Assembly (NCBI RefSeq): GCF_015690345.1 | Contig: NZ_JADPUN010000128.1 | Span: forward strand, 1-52,136 | Source: Plantactinospora alkalitolerans | Lineage (GTDB): Bacteria > Actinomycetota > Actinomycetes > Mycobacteriales > Micromonosporaceae | Direction of reading: 5' to 3' | Length of the DNA: 52,136 nucleotides | Shown: positions 32,196 through 40,570 of the stretch, one piece after another | Position numbering within the stretch: the stretch's first letter is position 1 | Layout of the letters: each line of letters starts with the position of its first letter | Position numbers and translations under genes: made by a program | The notes under the pieces: generated by a model | Database searches by the model: none | What the model was told of the DNA's origin: nothing | The model's input: the letters and a program-made list of their open reading frames with translations, nothing else

Positions 32196-34505
32196 ATGGC
32201 TAGACGCACACACATGGCTGTCAGGCTCGTCGCGGCGGGTGCCGTCATCGCCGGGGCGGCAGTGGTCGCGCCCGGCGGCAGACCCGCGCAGGCCGCGCCC
32301 ACCAACGACCCGACCTGTGGCACGCAGGTCAACGGCACGCCCGCCGGACCGTCCGGACAGCCCGCCAACTCCTACGCGTTGAACGTCGGCGGCGCCAGCG
32401 AGTTCGGCACCGTCTGGGATCCGCCGAGCAACACCCAGGTGGCGTTCCCCCACCTGATCGCCGCGGACACCACAGGTGCGAACGGCACCGCCGTGCGGCG
32501 ACTCGCGGGGCGGTTCGGGCTCAACCCGGACTCCGTGTCCGCGCCGGCGCGCGGTGGGCAGGTCGTCTCGGTCGACGGTGGCGCGACCTTCCCCGCCGGC
32601 ACCTACACCGAGGACCAGGCCGTGGCACCGCCGGTCGTCGGCGCCACCCGGCTACGAAACGGCACACTGCTCGGCTACAGCTTCAAGCCCAGCGCCACCA
32701 GCGGATCCACCGCCACCTACTCGGCCTACCGATCCACCGACGACGGCGTGAGCTGGACGGCCCAGACGTCGACGTTCGGACTCGGCGCGACCGCCAACGG
32801 AAGCCGGTTGACCGGCCAGCCGCTCGAGCTGGCCGACGGCACGATCCTGGTCGTCCTCTACGGCACGTTCACCGACGGCACCAACGACCGGGCGCAACTG
32901 CAGGCCAGCACCGACGGCGGTCGCACCTTCACCCGCCGGGCGATCCTGGCGAACGGCAACGCCACCAACGACTACAACGAGGGCTCGATCGCCGCCCTGC
33001 CCAGCGGCAAACTCATCGCCGTGATCCGGCACCACGTGTCGGAGGCGCTGGCCACCCCGGTCTACGTGACCTCCACGAACAACGGTGCCACCTGGACCTC
33101 GCCGCAGGCACTGAGTGTGTCGTTCCCCAACGGCTACGACCCCTACAACGACACCAGCAAGGCACTGCTCGCCGTCGCGCCGGACCTGAAGCTGATGCCC
33201 AACGGCGTCCTGGTCCTGCGCAGCGGACGACCGGACAACTGGGTGGCGATCTCCACCAACGGCGAGGGCACCGGCTGGGTGGGTCAGCTGACCTACCGCA
33301 ACTGCCCGTCCGACGGCGTACGCACCCACGGCTCCACCGGATACGGCGGCATCGAGTACCTGTCCGCCAACCGCGCCATCGTCATCGGTGACAACTGCGA
33401 GCTGACCTGGGGCTGCGTCACCGCCGCCGAGACGGACTTCACCGTCGACAAGCAGACCCGCGCGTGGCGGCGCTGGATCGACGTGCTCACTCCGGACGTC
33501 GGCCGGATCGACCTGGCGACCAAGTACCGGACCGGCACGATCACCGTCGGCGGCACGATGACCACCCCGGTCACCGGCCACCCGCGTGCCCGGGCCGACG
33601 GCGCGTTCGACGGCAGTACCGAGTACTGGTCCAGCGCCGTGGACGCCGACAGCGCCGGCACCTTCGTCCTGAACCTCGACCGGGCGTACCCGCTCACCAA
33701 GGTCGGCCTGAGCCTGCGCAACGGCCGTGCCGCCAGCGGTCGCGTCTACGCCTCCACCGACGGGGTGAACTGGGGCCAGCCGATCGCCACCGCTACCAAC
33801 CGCACGCATCTCGCGATGGAGTACTTCCCGCAGACCACCCCGGTGTCCGCCCGGTACGTCAAGGTGGAACTCGACGCGACCACCGGATGCGACTCGGGCC
33901 TCGGTTCAAGCTGCGCGTTCCTCAACGAACTGGAGCTGTACTCGTCGATCAACTCGTTCGAGAACGACCCGGTGAACAACCGGCCCCGTGGATACACCAA
34001 CATCGTGCAGAGCTGGGCAACCCAGCGCAGCGGCGACCTGGCCGGTAACGACAGCGCTTCGGCCCTGCGAATCGTGGACACCAACCCCGACGCACACTCC
34101 CAGGTGACCTGGAACGGCACCGCCGCCGCCAGCAAGACACTCGAATTCCGACTCAAGCCGGTCAGTCTGCTCGGGTTCCTGTTCCCTGTGCTGGGCCGGA
34201 ACTCGGCCGGGTCGACGGTGAACGCCTACCACCTGGCGGTCGCGGCAGACGGCAGCATCCGCCGCTACAACGGCAGCCAGTGGATCGCCCTGACCGCGGC
34301 CGGTGTGGTCGCCGAGGGCCGCTGGCACACGATCCGGGTGACGGCCACCACCTCGGCGGCCACGATCGCGCTGAACGGCGTGACCGTTGCCAGCAACGTG
34401 CCGGTCACCGCGGCAGCCACCACGCTGACCGGATACACCTTCGCCAGCAACGGCACGGGCACGAGCGGGGACGACTACCTGGTCGACGACGTGTTCATGT
34501 CCTGA
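32196..34505 (+). CDS. Secreted Asp-box (sialidase-like) protein with F5/8-C-like and LamG-like C-terminal domains
   Basis: The protein has 769 residues from ATG at 32196, after AAGGGGG. The signal peptide ends GGRPAQAA. Residues about 35-450 form a propeller with Asp-box-like motifs (STDDGVSWTAQ, STDGGRTFTRR, STNNGATWTSP). The next domain (HPRARADGAFDGSTEYWSSA ... YVKVELDATTGCDSG ... AFLNELELYSS) looks like a coagulation factor 5/8 type C carbohydrate-binding module. The last about 190 residues (INSFENDPVNN ... EFRLKPVSLLG ... GRWHTIRVTA ... GDDYLVDDVFMS) resemble a laminin-G/concanavalin jelly roll. This is a multimodular enzyme for large or insoluble glycans. Exact glycosidase family unknown. 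It is under the palindrome at 32122-32138. Confidence 0.75.
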   Translation: MARRTHMAVRLVAAGAVIAGAAVVAPGGRPAQAAPTNDPTCGTQVNGTPAGPSGQPANSYALNVGGASEFGTVWDPPSNTQVAFPHLIAADTTGANGTAVRRLAGRFGLNPDSVSAPARGGQVVSVDGGATFPAGTYTEDQAVAPPVVGATRLRNGTLLGYSFKPSATSGSTATYSAYRSTDDGVSWTAQTSTFGLGATANGSRLTGQPLELADGTILVVLYGTFTDGTNDRAQLQASTDGGRTFTRRAILANGNATNDYNEGSIAALPSGKLIAVIRHHVSEALATPVYVTSTNNGATWTSPQALSVSFPNGYDPYNDTSKALLAVAPDLKLMPNGVLVLRSGRPDNWVAISTNGEGTGWVGQLTYRNCPSDGVRTHGSTGYGGIEYLSANRAIVIGDNCELTWGCVTAAETDFTVDKQTRAWRRWIDVLTPDVGRIDLATKYRTGTITVGGTMTTPVTGHPRARADGAFDGSTEYWSSAVDADSAGTFVLNLDRAYPLTKVGLSLRNGRAASGRVYASTDGVNWGQPIATATNRTHLAMEYFPQTTPVSARYVKVELDATTGCDSGLGSSCAFLNELELYSSINSFENDPVNNRPRGYTNIVQSWATQRSGDLAGNDSASALRIVDTNPDAHSQVTWNGTAAASKTLEFRLKPVSLLGFLFPVLGRNSAGSTVNAYHLAVAADGSIRRYNGSQWIALTAAGVVAEGRWHTIRVTATTSAATIALNGVTVASNVPVTAAATTLTGYTFASNGTGTSGDDYLVDDVFMS

Positions 34506-34545
34506 CCGCCGCCGCTGGACCCGCACCGGCGCACCCCGGCCGGGC

Positions 34546-34580
34546 GGCCCGACGGTGACCTTCCCGGCCACCGTCGGGCC
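34546..34580. terminator. Bidirectional hairpin between convergent genes
   Basis: A perfect 12-bp stem (34546-34557 with 34569-34580) with an 11-base loop lies between the stop of the Asp-box protein and the stop of the PASTA protein. It suits termination from both sides. Confidence 0.7.
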
Positions 34581-34600
34581 ACGGCCGTACGCCCGGCCTT

Positions 34601-35128
34601 CTATCCCTCTTTCGTGCACGTCAACACGATCAGAGTGTCCGGAGACACCTTCCGGCCCGCCTTCGCGGACTGTTTCGTCACCGTCCAGTTCGCTGGCAGT
34701 ATCACCAACGTGTCGTTCTTGTCCTGCGACCCGAACTGGACCTTCGTGAAGCCGAGGGCGCGGAGTTTGTCCTCCGCGACTGCCGCGTTCTCCCCCACCA
34801 GGTTTGGCATGGTCACGGTCGGCGCCGCGACGGGCGACGGTGGCGCTGCGGGCGTGGTCGGTGCCAGTGTTGTCGGTGCCAGTGTTGTCGGTTCCGGCGC
34901 TGGACTGCCCGCCGTGTCCGCCGGCCTCTCGGCGACCCGTGATGTCGCCGGAAGGGTTGCCGGTTTCTCCTCGCCCGCGAACATGCCGACGATGGCGCAT
35001 AACCCGCAGAGCAGGACGAGCACTCCGCCGACGGCACCGAGCACGATCAGAAGGGTCCGGTTGTTCTTCGCCGGTCCCGTCGCTGGTGGCATGGACGGAC
35101 CTTGCGTTGGGTGGTGGGGGTAGGTCAC
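34601..35128 (-). CDS. Membrane-anchored PASTA-domain protein
   Basis: The protein has 175 residues. The cytoplasmic start is MTYPHHPTQGPS (GTG at 35128). An ATG 12 codons later at 35092, with AAGG upstream, is the alternative. One membrane helix covers about 25-49. A Thr/Pro-rich linker (about 60-100) contains a short TLAPTTLAP repeat. A single PASTA domain at about 106-175 includes MPNLVGENAAVAEDKLRALG and a C-terminal beta strand. PASTA domains bind peptidoglycan or beta-lactam-like ligands in serine/threonine kinases, but no kinase domain is present. Small proteins like this are common in Micromonosporaceae with unknown roles. The 161 bp upstream shows no clear features. Confidence 0.75.
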   Translation of the reverse strand: MTYPHHPTQGPSMPPATGPAKNNRTLLIVLGAVGGVLVLLCGLCAIVGMFAGEEKPATLPATSRVAERPADTAGSPAPEPTTLAPTTLAPTTPAAPPSPVAAPTVTMPNLVGENAAVAEDKLRALGFTKVQFGSQDKNDTLVILPANWTVTKQSAKAGRKVSPDTLIVLTCTKEG

Positions 35129-35289
35129 CGGGGCAGTCTGGCGACCGGCTGTGACGGCGGGCAGCGGTCGTTTGGTGGATCTTGGTGTCGCCTGCGCCGC
35201 ACGATCTGTCCAGTCGTTGAACCTTCCTTGGCCGGCTGTTCAGGCTGCTTGCGCCGTTCGTACGTCGCCGGGTGTCGGGGCAGCGACGA

Positions 35290-36855
35290 TCAGCGAGCAG
35301 GCCCGGACCGCCGTCGGACGTACCACCGGTCGCCCACCACCATGTCATCCACACCGCGCGCTTCGCAGTAGCTGACCAGGTCCGACATGGAGTTGATGAA
35401 CCCCAGGCCGTTGAAGTTCAGCGACGTGTTGCACAGGATGCCCACGCCTCGTTCCGCCGCGAACGCCGACAGCAGCTCGTGCAGCGCGGCGTTGTCCCGC
35501 CGGCTCACGGTCTGCACCCGCGCCGTGCCGTCGACATGGGTGACCGCCCCGAGGTCCGGCGAGACAACCCTCCGGAAATAGAGCATGTACGGGTCTTCGA
35601 AGTCCTCGTCGAACAGCTGACCAAGGTCCTCCACCCGGCAGCACGGCGCGATGGGACGGTAATCCTCGCGCTGCTTGATCTCATTGAGCCGGTCCTTGGT
35701 CTCGCGATGGAACGGTTCGGCCAGGAGCGAGCGGTTGCCCAACGCGCGGGGCCCGATCTCCCAGCGTCCCTGCACCCAGGCCACGACGCGCCGCGCCGAC
35801 AGGACCCGCGCCACCTCACCGGCCGAGTAGCGGCGGGCCTCCCACCGATGCTCGTCGGGCACGACATCCTCGTCGAACGGCAGCCCGCTGTAGACGCTCC
35901 AGTTGATCCGGTACTCCCCGGTCGTCGCCAGCAACGCGTCGATCGCGGTGCCGATGGCCGAGCCGGAGTCGTTCGGGCACGGCGGCACGAAGACCGAGGA
36001 GAAGTGGGACGTCTTCCGCCACAACCCGTTCCAGTCGCAGTTGAGGCCACATCCACCGGATATGCGCAACGGCGTTCCCGGCGGCAGTTCCTGCTCGGCC
36101 TGGCGCACGAAGCTGTCGAAGATGCGTCGGGTGACCAGCGCCGCGGCGGCCTTGGCCGCTGGGCTTTCGACTCCCACGTTGTACAGCGGCGAATCGCGGA
36201 ACTCTGCCTTGGGGACCGGGTAGAGGGTATCGAGCTTGAATATCTGGTCGACCACTTCGACGATCTCGGGATCGGCGTCGGCCGGATCGGCGTACGCGGC
36301 CAACGCCATGAGCTTTCCGCTGTCGCCCAACCGCGGCTCCGGGGCCCGGTCCGGGAAGGTGGGATCGGCCAGGCCGAAGATGAAGGCGTACCGGGCCCCG
36401 GGTTGGGACATGACCGGCACGGTCTTCACCACGCGACCACGACGGTCCACGAGGAAGTACGACCCCGCAGCGCCCTCCCAGACCAGCACCGTCTGGAGCG
36501 GATGGTCGGACTCCGGCGCCATGCCGAGTGCGTTCATGATGTGCGAACGCTCGTGCGACGACGAAAAGAACTGGACAGGCTTGCCGAAGAAGGTGCCGGA
36601 CTCCGACAACAGTTTATCGCCGAGATAGCCGGAACCGATGTCGCCGACACCCGGGTCGGGCTTGTTCCACCCACCCAGCGCGATGACGTCCGGAAGGCCG
36701 TCGCACCGCCGCGCCGCTTCCAGAAGGGTGGTTGGGGTCAGGCTCGAATAACGCTGAAAGGAGTCCTTCTCCGCCTCGAGCGAGAAAAGCAACTCGTTGT
36801 CCCGGAGGACGGCGATCCCACCGTCATGAGCGGGTTTCAACGCGAAAATCAACAT
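35290..36855 (-). CDS. NodU/CmcH-family O-carbamoyltransferase
   Basis: The protein has 521 residues and transfers carbamoyl from carbamoyl phosphate to a hydroxyl, as in tobramycin, cephamycin or Nod-factor tailoring. ATG at 36855 matches the family N-terminus (HDGGIAVLRDNELLFSLEAE). The Kae1-like domain has His10-Asp11 and the metal pair His101/His105 in SSHERSHIMNALGM. Where the family has an aspartate after the beta strand there is Glu127 in VLVWEGAAGSY. The YrdC-like second domain has the strongly conserved GRWEIGPRALGNRSLLAEP and KDRLNEIKQREDYRPIAPCC, and NTSLNFNG near the end. It lies next to the cyclitol operon on the opposite strand and 139 bp behind the HAD gene. It probably decorates the cluster's product. 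Confidence 0.88.
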   Translation of the reverse strand: MLIFALKPAHDGGIAVLRDNELLFSLEAEKDSFQRYSSLTPTTLLEAARRCDGLPDVIALGGWNKPDPGVGDIGSGYLGDKLLSESGTFFGKPVQFFSSSHERSHIMNALGMAPESDHPLQTVLVWEGAAGSYFLVDRRGRVVKTVPVMSQPGARYAFIFGLADPTFPDRAPEPRLGDSGKLMALAAYADPADADPEIVEVVDQIFKLDTLYPVPKAEFRDSPLYNVGVESPAAKAAAALVTRRIFDSFVRQAEQELPPGTPLRISGGCGLNCDWNGLWRKTSHFSSVFVPPCPNDSGSAIGTAIDALLATTGEYRINWSVYSGLPFDEDVVPDEHRWEARRYSAGEVARVLSARRVVAWVQGRWEIGPRALGNRSLLAEPFHRETKDRLNEIKQREDYRPIAPCCRVEDLGQLFDEDFEDPYMLYFRRVVSPDLGAVTHVDGTARVQTVSRRDNAALHELLSAFAAERGVGILCNTSLNFNGLGFINSMSDLVSYCEARGVDDMVVGDRWYVRRRSGPAR

Positions 36856-36993
36856 ACAGTGAAACCTGCCATCGAAGCCCCCGTTACACATCGACGCCGA
36901 ACACTTGTTTGGACCCTACCGTACATCGATGGATGTGGAGCGACTGCGGCGCATCCCGCATCCAACGCCTCGATATCGACGAAATCCGGACGT

Positions 36994-37623
36994 TCAGCCC
37001 GCCGAGCGGAAGCCCTGGATGATCTCGACGGCGTGCGCAAGGGTGGGTAGACACATGTCGGCCGCACCGAGCTCGGCCGGGTCGTGGGTGCTGGCTATCG
37101 CCAGCACCGTGCAGCCGGCTCGCTTCGCGGCGAGAATGCCGGCCGGGGCGTCCTCGACCGCCAGGCAGTCGGCCGCCGAGATGCCCAACCGCTCGGCGGC
37201 CATCAGGTAGCAGTCGGGGGACGGCTTACCGGCCGGTACCTCCTCGCCGTACACCTGCACCTGCGGTAGCGGCAGTCCGCACGATTCGAAGCTCAGCCGC
37301 ACCGACCACCGGTTGCCCGAGGTCACGATTGCCCATGGCCGGTCGTGCAGGCTCTCGAGCAGTACGCGGGCGGTCGGCGCGGGTCGGACCAGCTCGATCC
37401 GCTCGCGCATCAACCCGTCCAGTTCGGCGCACTCGGTGGCGACGTCCAACTGCGGCGCGACCCGGGACAGGAGGTCTTCGGTGCGGCGGCCGTGCATGAG
37501 GCCCAGGACGTGCGCCACGTCGAGCGAACGACGTCTCGCCCACGTGCCCCAGATGTCCTGGTAGATCTCCACCGTGTCCAACAGCACACCGTCCACGTCA
37601 AACAGTACGCCGGAGGTCGCCAC
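36994..37623 (-). CDS. HAD family sugar phosphatase (beta-phosphoglucomutase-like)
   Basis: The protein has 209 residues from GTG at 37623, with AAGGGCAGGGG upstream. All four HAD motifs are present: FDVDGVLLDT with nucleophile Asp9 and acid/base Asp11, TSGN (motif II), GKPSPDCY with the lysine (motif III), and VEDAPAGI (motif IV). The helical cap between motifs I and II is the small C1 type of phosphoglycolate phosphatase or beta-phosphoglucomutase. In cyclitol pathways a phosphatase removes phosphate from a C7-cyclitol intermediate, which fits its position divergent from the cyclase operon. The carbamoyltransferase gene follows on the same strand. The 139-bp gap between them holds no clear hairpin. 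Confidence 0.85.
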   Translation of the reverse strand: MATSGVLFDVDGVLLDTVEIYQDIWGTWARRRSLDVAHVLGLMHGRRTEDLLSRVAPQLDVATECAELDGLMRERIELVRPAPTARVLLESLHDRPWAIVTSGNRWSVRLSFESCGLPLPQVQVYGEEVPAGKPSPDCYLMAAERLGISAADCLAVEDAPAGILAAKRAGCTVLAIASTHDPAELGAADMCLPTLAHAVEIIQGFRSAG

Positions 37624-37664
37624 GGTGCCCCTGCCCTTCGATGCCGTCGACGGTCGCGCCGGCG

Positions 37665-37694
37665 CCTATACTTCGGGATCGGTCGATCTGTCAC
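37665..37694 (-). promoter_or_regulatory. Probable promoter of the HAD (and carbamoyltransferase) unit
   Basis: On the minus strand there is GTGACA (37689-37694), an 18-bp spacer and TATAGG (37665-37670), about 40 bp upstream of the HAD start. It lies back to back with the promoter of the cyclitol operon. Confidence 0.5.
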
Positions 37695-37698
37695 AAGG

Positions 37699-37726
37699 TT
37701 GCCAAGACTGATCTCAGGGTGATAAT
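37699..37726 (+). promoter_or_regulatory. Probable promoter of the eight-gene cyclitol operon
   Basis: TTGCCA (37699-37704), a 16-bp spacer and GATAAT (37721-37726) lie within an AT-rich patch that is rare in this GC-rich window. Transcription starting here would give an approximately 85-base leader before the MFS gene. Confidence 0.5.
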
Positions 37727-37742
37727 CAATTAACGATGGCCG

Positions 37743-37820
37743 ATGAATACGGGGGGCTCGACTCTGTCTGCTGTGGTTGCGTTACTGACTGACGAATCGA
37801 CCGCCTGGTCGATCCGGTGA
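37743..37820 (+). CDS. Possible 25-residue leader peptide with a TTA codon, coupled to the MFS gene
   Basis: An ATG at 37743 opens a 25-codon frame (MNTGGSTLSAVVALLTDEST then AWSIR) whose TGA at 37818-37820 overlaps the GTG start of the transporter (GTGA). The transporter start has no good ribosome-binding site of its own, so coupling through this leader is plausible. Codon 14 is TTA (37782-37784), a leucine codon that is rare in such genomes and often ties translation to the bldA tRNA. The leader's own ribosome-binding site is weak, so it could be a chance frame. Confidence 0.35.
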   Translation: MNTGGSTLSAVVALLTDESTAWSIR

Positions 37821-39037
37821 CCTCGGCGCAGGGTTCGCGGGCGCACATCGCAGTGGGTGCGGGCATATTCGTCGGGCTGGGGCTGCAGATCGGGGTGTGG
37901 TCGGTGCTGGTCGCCGACCTGGCCACCACGCTGCGGCTGAGCCCGGGCACGCTCGGCGCGGCACTGATCGCGTCGACCGCCGCCGGAATCGTGGCGATCA
38001 TCGTGGGCGGCTCCGTGGCAGACCGGATCGGGCGCCGACCGGTCGCGATCCTCGGCTTCGCGTCGGCCTGCCTGGCCTTCCTGCTGTTCGCCCGGATCGA
38101 GACCGTGACCGGGCTGATAGGCGTACTCATGATCTTCGGGATTGGCGGCAGCCTGATCGACATCTCGGCGAACGCCATCGGTGCGGACATCGAGCGCCAG
38201 CACGAGACCCAGGTCATGAACTGGCTGCACGTCGGCTACAACGTCGGACTGGCGCTGGGCGCCGGACTGACCGTGTTCGCATTCGTCCTGGACTGGTCGT
38301 ACCGGTCGATCTTCGTACTCCTGGCCGTGATTCTGGGCGCGTTCGCGCTGGCCATGACCCGGCTGCCGATGCCGGTCCCGATCGGCCGGGTCCGGGCCGG
38401 GCGAGCCGGCGGCGACGAAGGGCGCCTCGGCTACCGGGTGCTCGCCGCGCCGGCGCTGCTCCTGCTCACCGGCGCCGTGATCGCGGCCTATCTGATCGAC
38501 GGCTCGTTCAACAGCTTCCTCTCGCTCTATCTGCGGTCGGTGTTCTCGTCCGGCGCGGCCCTCGCCGCCAGCGGCGTCCTGGCCGTCGCGCTCGCCGGCA
38601 TCGCGGGCCGTCTGATCGGCGGTGGCGTGGTCCGTCGGGTCGGCCCGCGTCGCACGTTCCTGCTGGCCGCCGCGCTGACCCTGGTCGGCCTGGCCGCCGC
38701 GGTCGCCACCGAGAGCCCGCTGGTGACGCTGATCGGGCTGCTCCTGGTCGCGTTCGCGCTGGCACCGGTCGTGCCGACCGCACTGTCGGCGGTGGCCCGG
38801 GCGGCGCCGGGGAGCGCCGGACGCGCGGTGGGCGCGGTGGGCGCGGTGGGTTATGTCGCGCTCGTCGTCGGTCCGGCGCTGGTCGGAGCGCTGGCCGACC
38901 GGACCAGTCTGCGCTTCGCGATCGGCTCGCTGATGCTGGCCGCCGTCGCCATCGCGGCCGGAGGATCGATCGCCACCGGGACTCGGACCCACGTGGTGGA
39001 CACACCCGACGGGACGTTATCCGCAATGGACTGCTGA
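37817..39037 (+). CDS. Major facilitator superfamily transporter
   Basis: The protein has 406 residues and about 12 membrane helices. Motif A (GGSVADRIGRRPVAILGF) lies in the loop between helices 2 and 3, and a second copy-like segment GGGVVRRVGPRRTFLL lies in the C-terminal half, as in two-domain MFS proteins. The segment HVGYNVGLALGAGL is typical of the sugar-type fucose permease/YfkF-like branch. It is first in the plus-strand operon, 27 bp before the GH5 gene, and either exports the cyclitol product or imports a precursor glycoside. The GTG start is weak in ribosome-binding sequence. Confidence 0.85.
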   Translation: MTSAQGSRAHIAVGAGIFVGLGLQIGVWSVLVADLATTLRLSPGTLGAALIASTAAGIVAIIVGGSVADRIGRRPVAILGFASACLAFLLFARIETVTGLIGVLMIFGIGGSLIDISANAIGADIERQHETQVMNWLHVGYNVGLALGAGLTVFAFVLDWSYRSIFVLLAVILGAFALAMTRLPMPVPIGRVRAGRAGGDEGRLGYRVLAAPALLLLTGAVIAAYLIDGSFNSFLSLYLRSVFSSGAALAASGVLAVALAGIAGRLIGGGVVRRVGPRRTFLLAAALTLVGLAAAVATESPLVTLIGLLLVAFALAPVVPTALSAVARAAPGSAGRAVGAVGAVGYVALVVGPALVGALADRTSLRFAIGSLMLAAVAIAAGGSIATGTRTHVVDTPDGTLSAMDC

Positions 39038-39064
39038 GCTGCGAAGACAACGGGGAGATGCAAC

Positions 39065-40570
39065 ATGACGACCGAACAAGGCGAAAACATCCTGCGCGTC
39101 GATGGTGACCGATTCGTCAACGGGCGCGGCGAGGAGGTACGGCTGCGCGGCATCGGCCTGGCCGGCTGGCTCAACATGGAAAACTGGATGACCGGCTTTC
39201 CGGCGCACGAGCAGGGGCAGCGCGACGCCGTCCGGGACGTGCTCGGCCCGGAGCGGACGCGGTTCTTCTTCGACCGCTTCCTCGACCACTTCTTCACCGA
39301 GGCGGACGCGGCATTCATCGCGTCGCTGGGGCTGAACTCGGTCCGCATCCCGATCCACTACCGTCACCTGGAGAGCGACGCCCGTCCGTTCGAGATCATC
39401 GAGGACGGCTTCCACCACCTGGACCGGGCGATCGACCTGCTCGCCGCGCACGGCATCTACTCGATCATCGATCTGCACACGCTGCCCGGCTGGCAGAACC
39501 AGGACTGGCACTGCGACAACCCGACGCACACCGCGCAGTTCTGGCAGCACCGCCACTTCCAGGACCGCACCCTGCACCTGTGGCGGATCATCGCACAGCG
39601 CTACCGGCACAACGACTGGGTCGCCGGATACAACGCGCTCAACGAGCCGTCGGACCCGACCGGTCAACTGGTCGGCCCGTTCAGCCGGGAACTGGTCGAG
39701 GTCATCCGCGACGTCGATCCGAACCACATCATCTTCCTGGACGGCAACCGGTACGGCAACGACTTCGAGATGTTCGACGCGTCCATGCCGAACACGGTGT
39801 TCTCGGCCCACGACTACGCCCCGCCCGGCTACATGCCGGACGGCCAGTACCCGGGCGTCACCCACCTCACCCACGTCTGGGAACCGGTCGACGGCAAGAC
39901 CTACGCGTTCGGCGTGCTGCGCCGGACCGACTCGCGCGACCAGTATTTCGACCGCGAGGCGCTGCACCGGATGTTCGAGAAGCGCAGCGAGTTCATGCGC
40001 CGGACCGGCACACCGGTGTGGGTCGGCGAATTCAACGCCATCTTCACCGGCGACCCGCAGGTCGACGAGATGCGCCTCCGTCTGCTCGGCGACCAGTTCG
40101 AGCACTACGAGAAGACGAACTCCAGCTGGGCGTTCTGGCCGCTGAAGGACATCGGCCTGTGCGGCCCGCTGTCCGTCGCCCCGGAGAGTCCATGGATGCG
40201 CCGGATCGAGCCCGTGCTGCGGCGCAAGGCCAAGTTCGGGGTGGACCTGTGGGGTGGCACCCACGACGGGATCCGGCATGTGATGGACCCCCTGAAGCAG
40301 CTCTTCGCCACGGAGTTCCCGGACTACCAGCCGTACCCGTTCGGCGCCGAGTTCTTCGTCAACCGGCTGGTGCCGCAGATCCTGCTCGCCGAGGCGCTGC
40401 TCCCCGAGTTCGGCGAGGTCTTCCGGGGCATGGACGAGACCGCCATCGACGAGATGATGCAGTCGTTCCGGTTCGAGAACTGCCGTTCGCGGGAGCCGCT
40501 GGTCGAATTGATCCGCAAGACCACCGGCGCCGACACGAAGGACGCCGGCGAACCGGTGGCAACGCCGTGA
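39065..40570 (+). CDS. Cytosolic GH5 (cellulase-fold) glycoside hydrolase
   Basis: The protein has 501 residues with GGGAG upstream of ATG at 39065. GH5 barrel features are the start GxGLAGWLNMENWMTG, NSVRIPIHYRH, LHTLPGWQNQDWH, the acid/base Glu194 in YNALNEPSD, HDYAPPGY and the nucleophile Glu322 in VWVGEFNAIF. There is no signal peptide, which is unusual for a GH5 enzyme and suggests an intracellular role on a small glycoside. The C-terminal about 100 residues (HVMDPLKQLFATEF and onward) extend past the barrel. It is coupled to the cyclase gene by a 1-bp overlap (TGATG). It could process or activate a glycosylated intermediate, or cleave an imported one. Confidence 0.85.
   Translation: MTTEQGENILRVDGDRFVNGRGEEVRLRGIGLAGWLNMENWMTGFPAHEQGQRDAVRDVLGPERTRFFFDRFLDHFFTEADAAFIASLGLNSVRIPIHYRHLESDARPFEIIEDGFHHLDRAIDLLAAHGIYSIIDLHTLPGWQNQDWHCDNPTHTAQFWQHRHFQDRTLHLWRIIAQRYRHNDWVAGYNALNEPSDPTGQLVGPFSRELVEVIRDVDPNHIIFLDGNRYGNDFEMFDASMPNTVFSAHDYAPPGYMPDGQYPGVTHLTHVWEPVDGKTYAFGVLRRTDSRDQYFDREALHRMFEKRSEFMRRTGTPVWVGEFNAIFTGDPQVDEMRLRLLGDQFEHYEKTNSSWAFWPLKDIGLCGPLSVAPESPWMRRIEPVLRRKAKFGVDLWGGTHDGIRHVMDPLKQLFATEFPDYQPYPFGAEFFVNRLVPQILLAEALLPEFGEVFRGMDETAIDEMMQSFRFENCRSREPLVELIRKTTGADTKDAGEPVATP

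Noticed and set aside
34855-34893. Repeated GTGCCAGTGTTGTCG units
   Set aside because: They encode the TLAPTTLAP linker of the PASTA protein. Not a CRISPR or other element.
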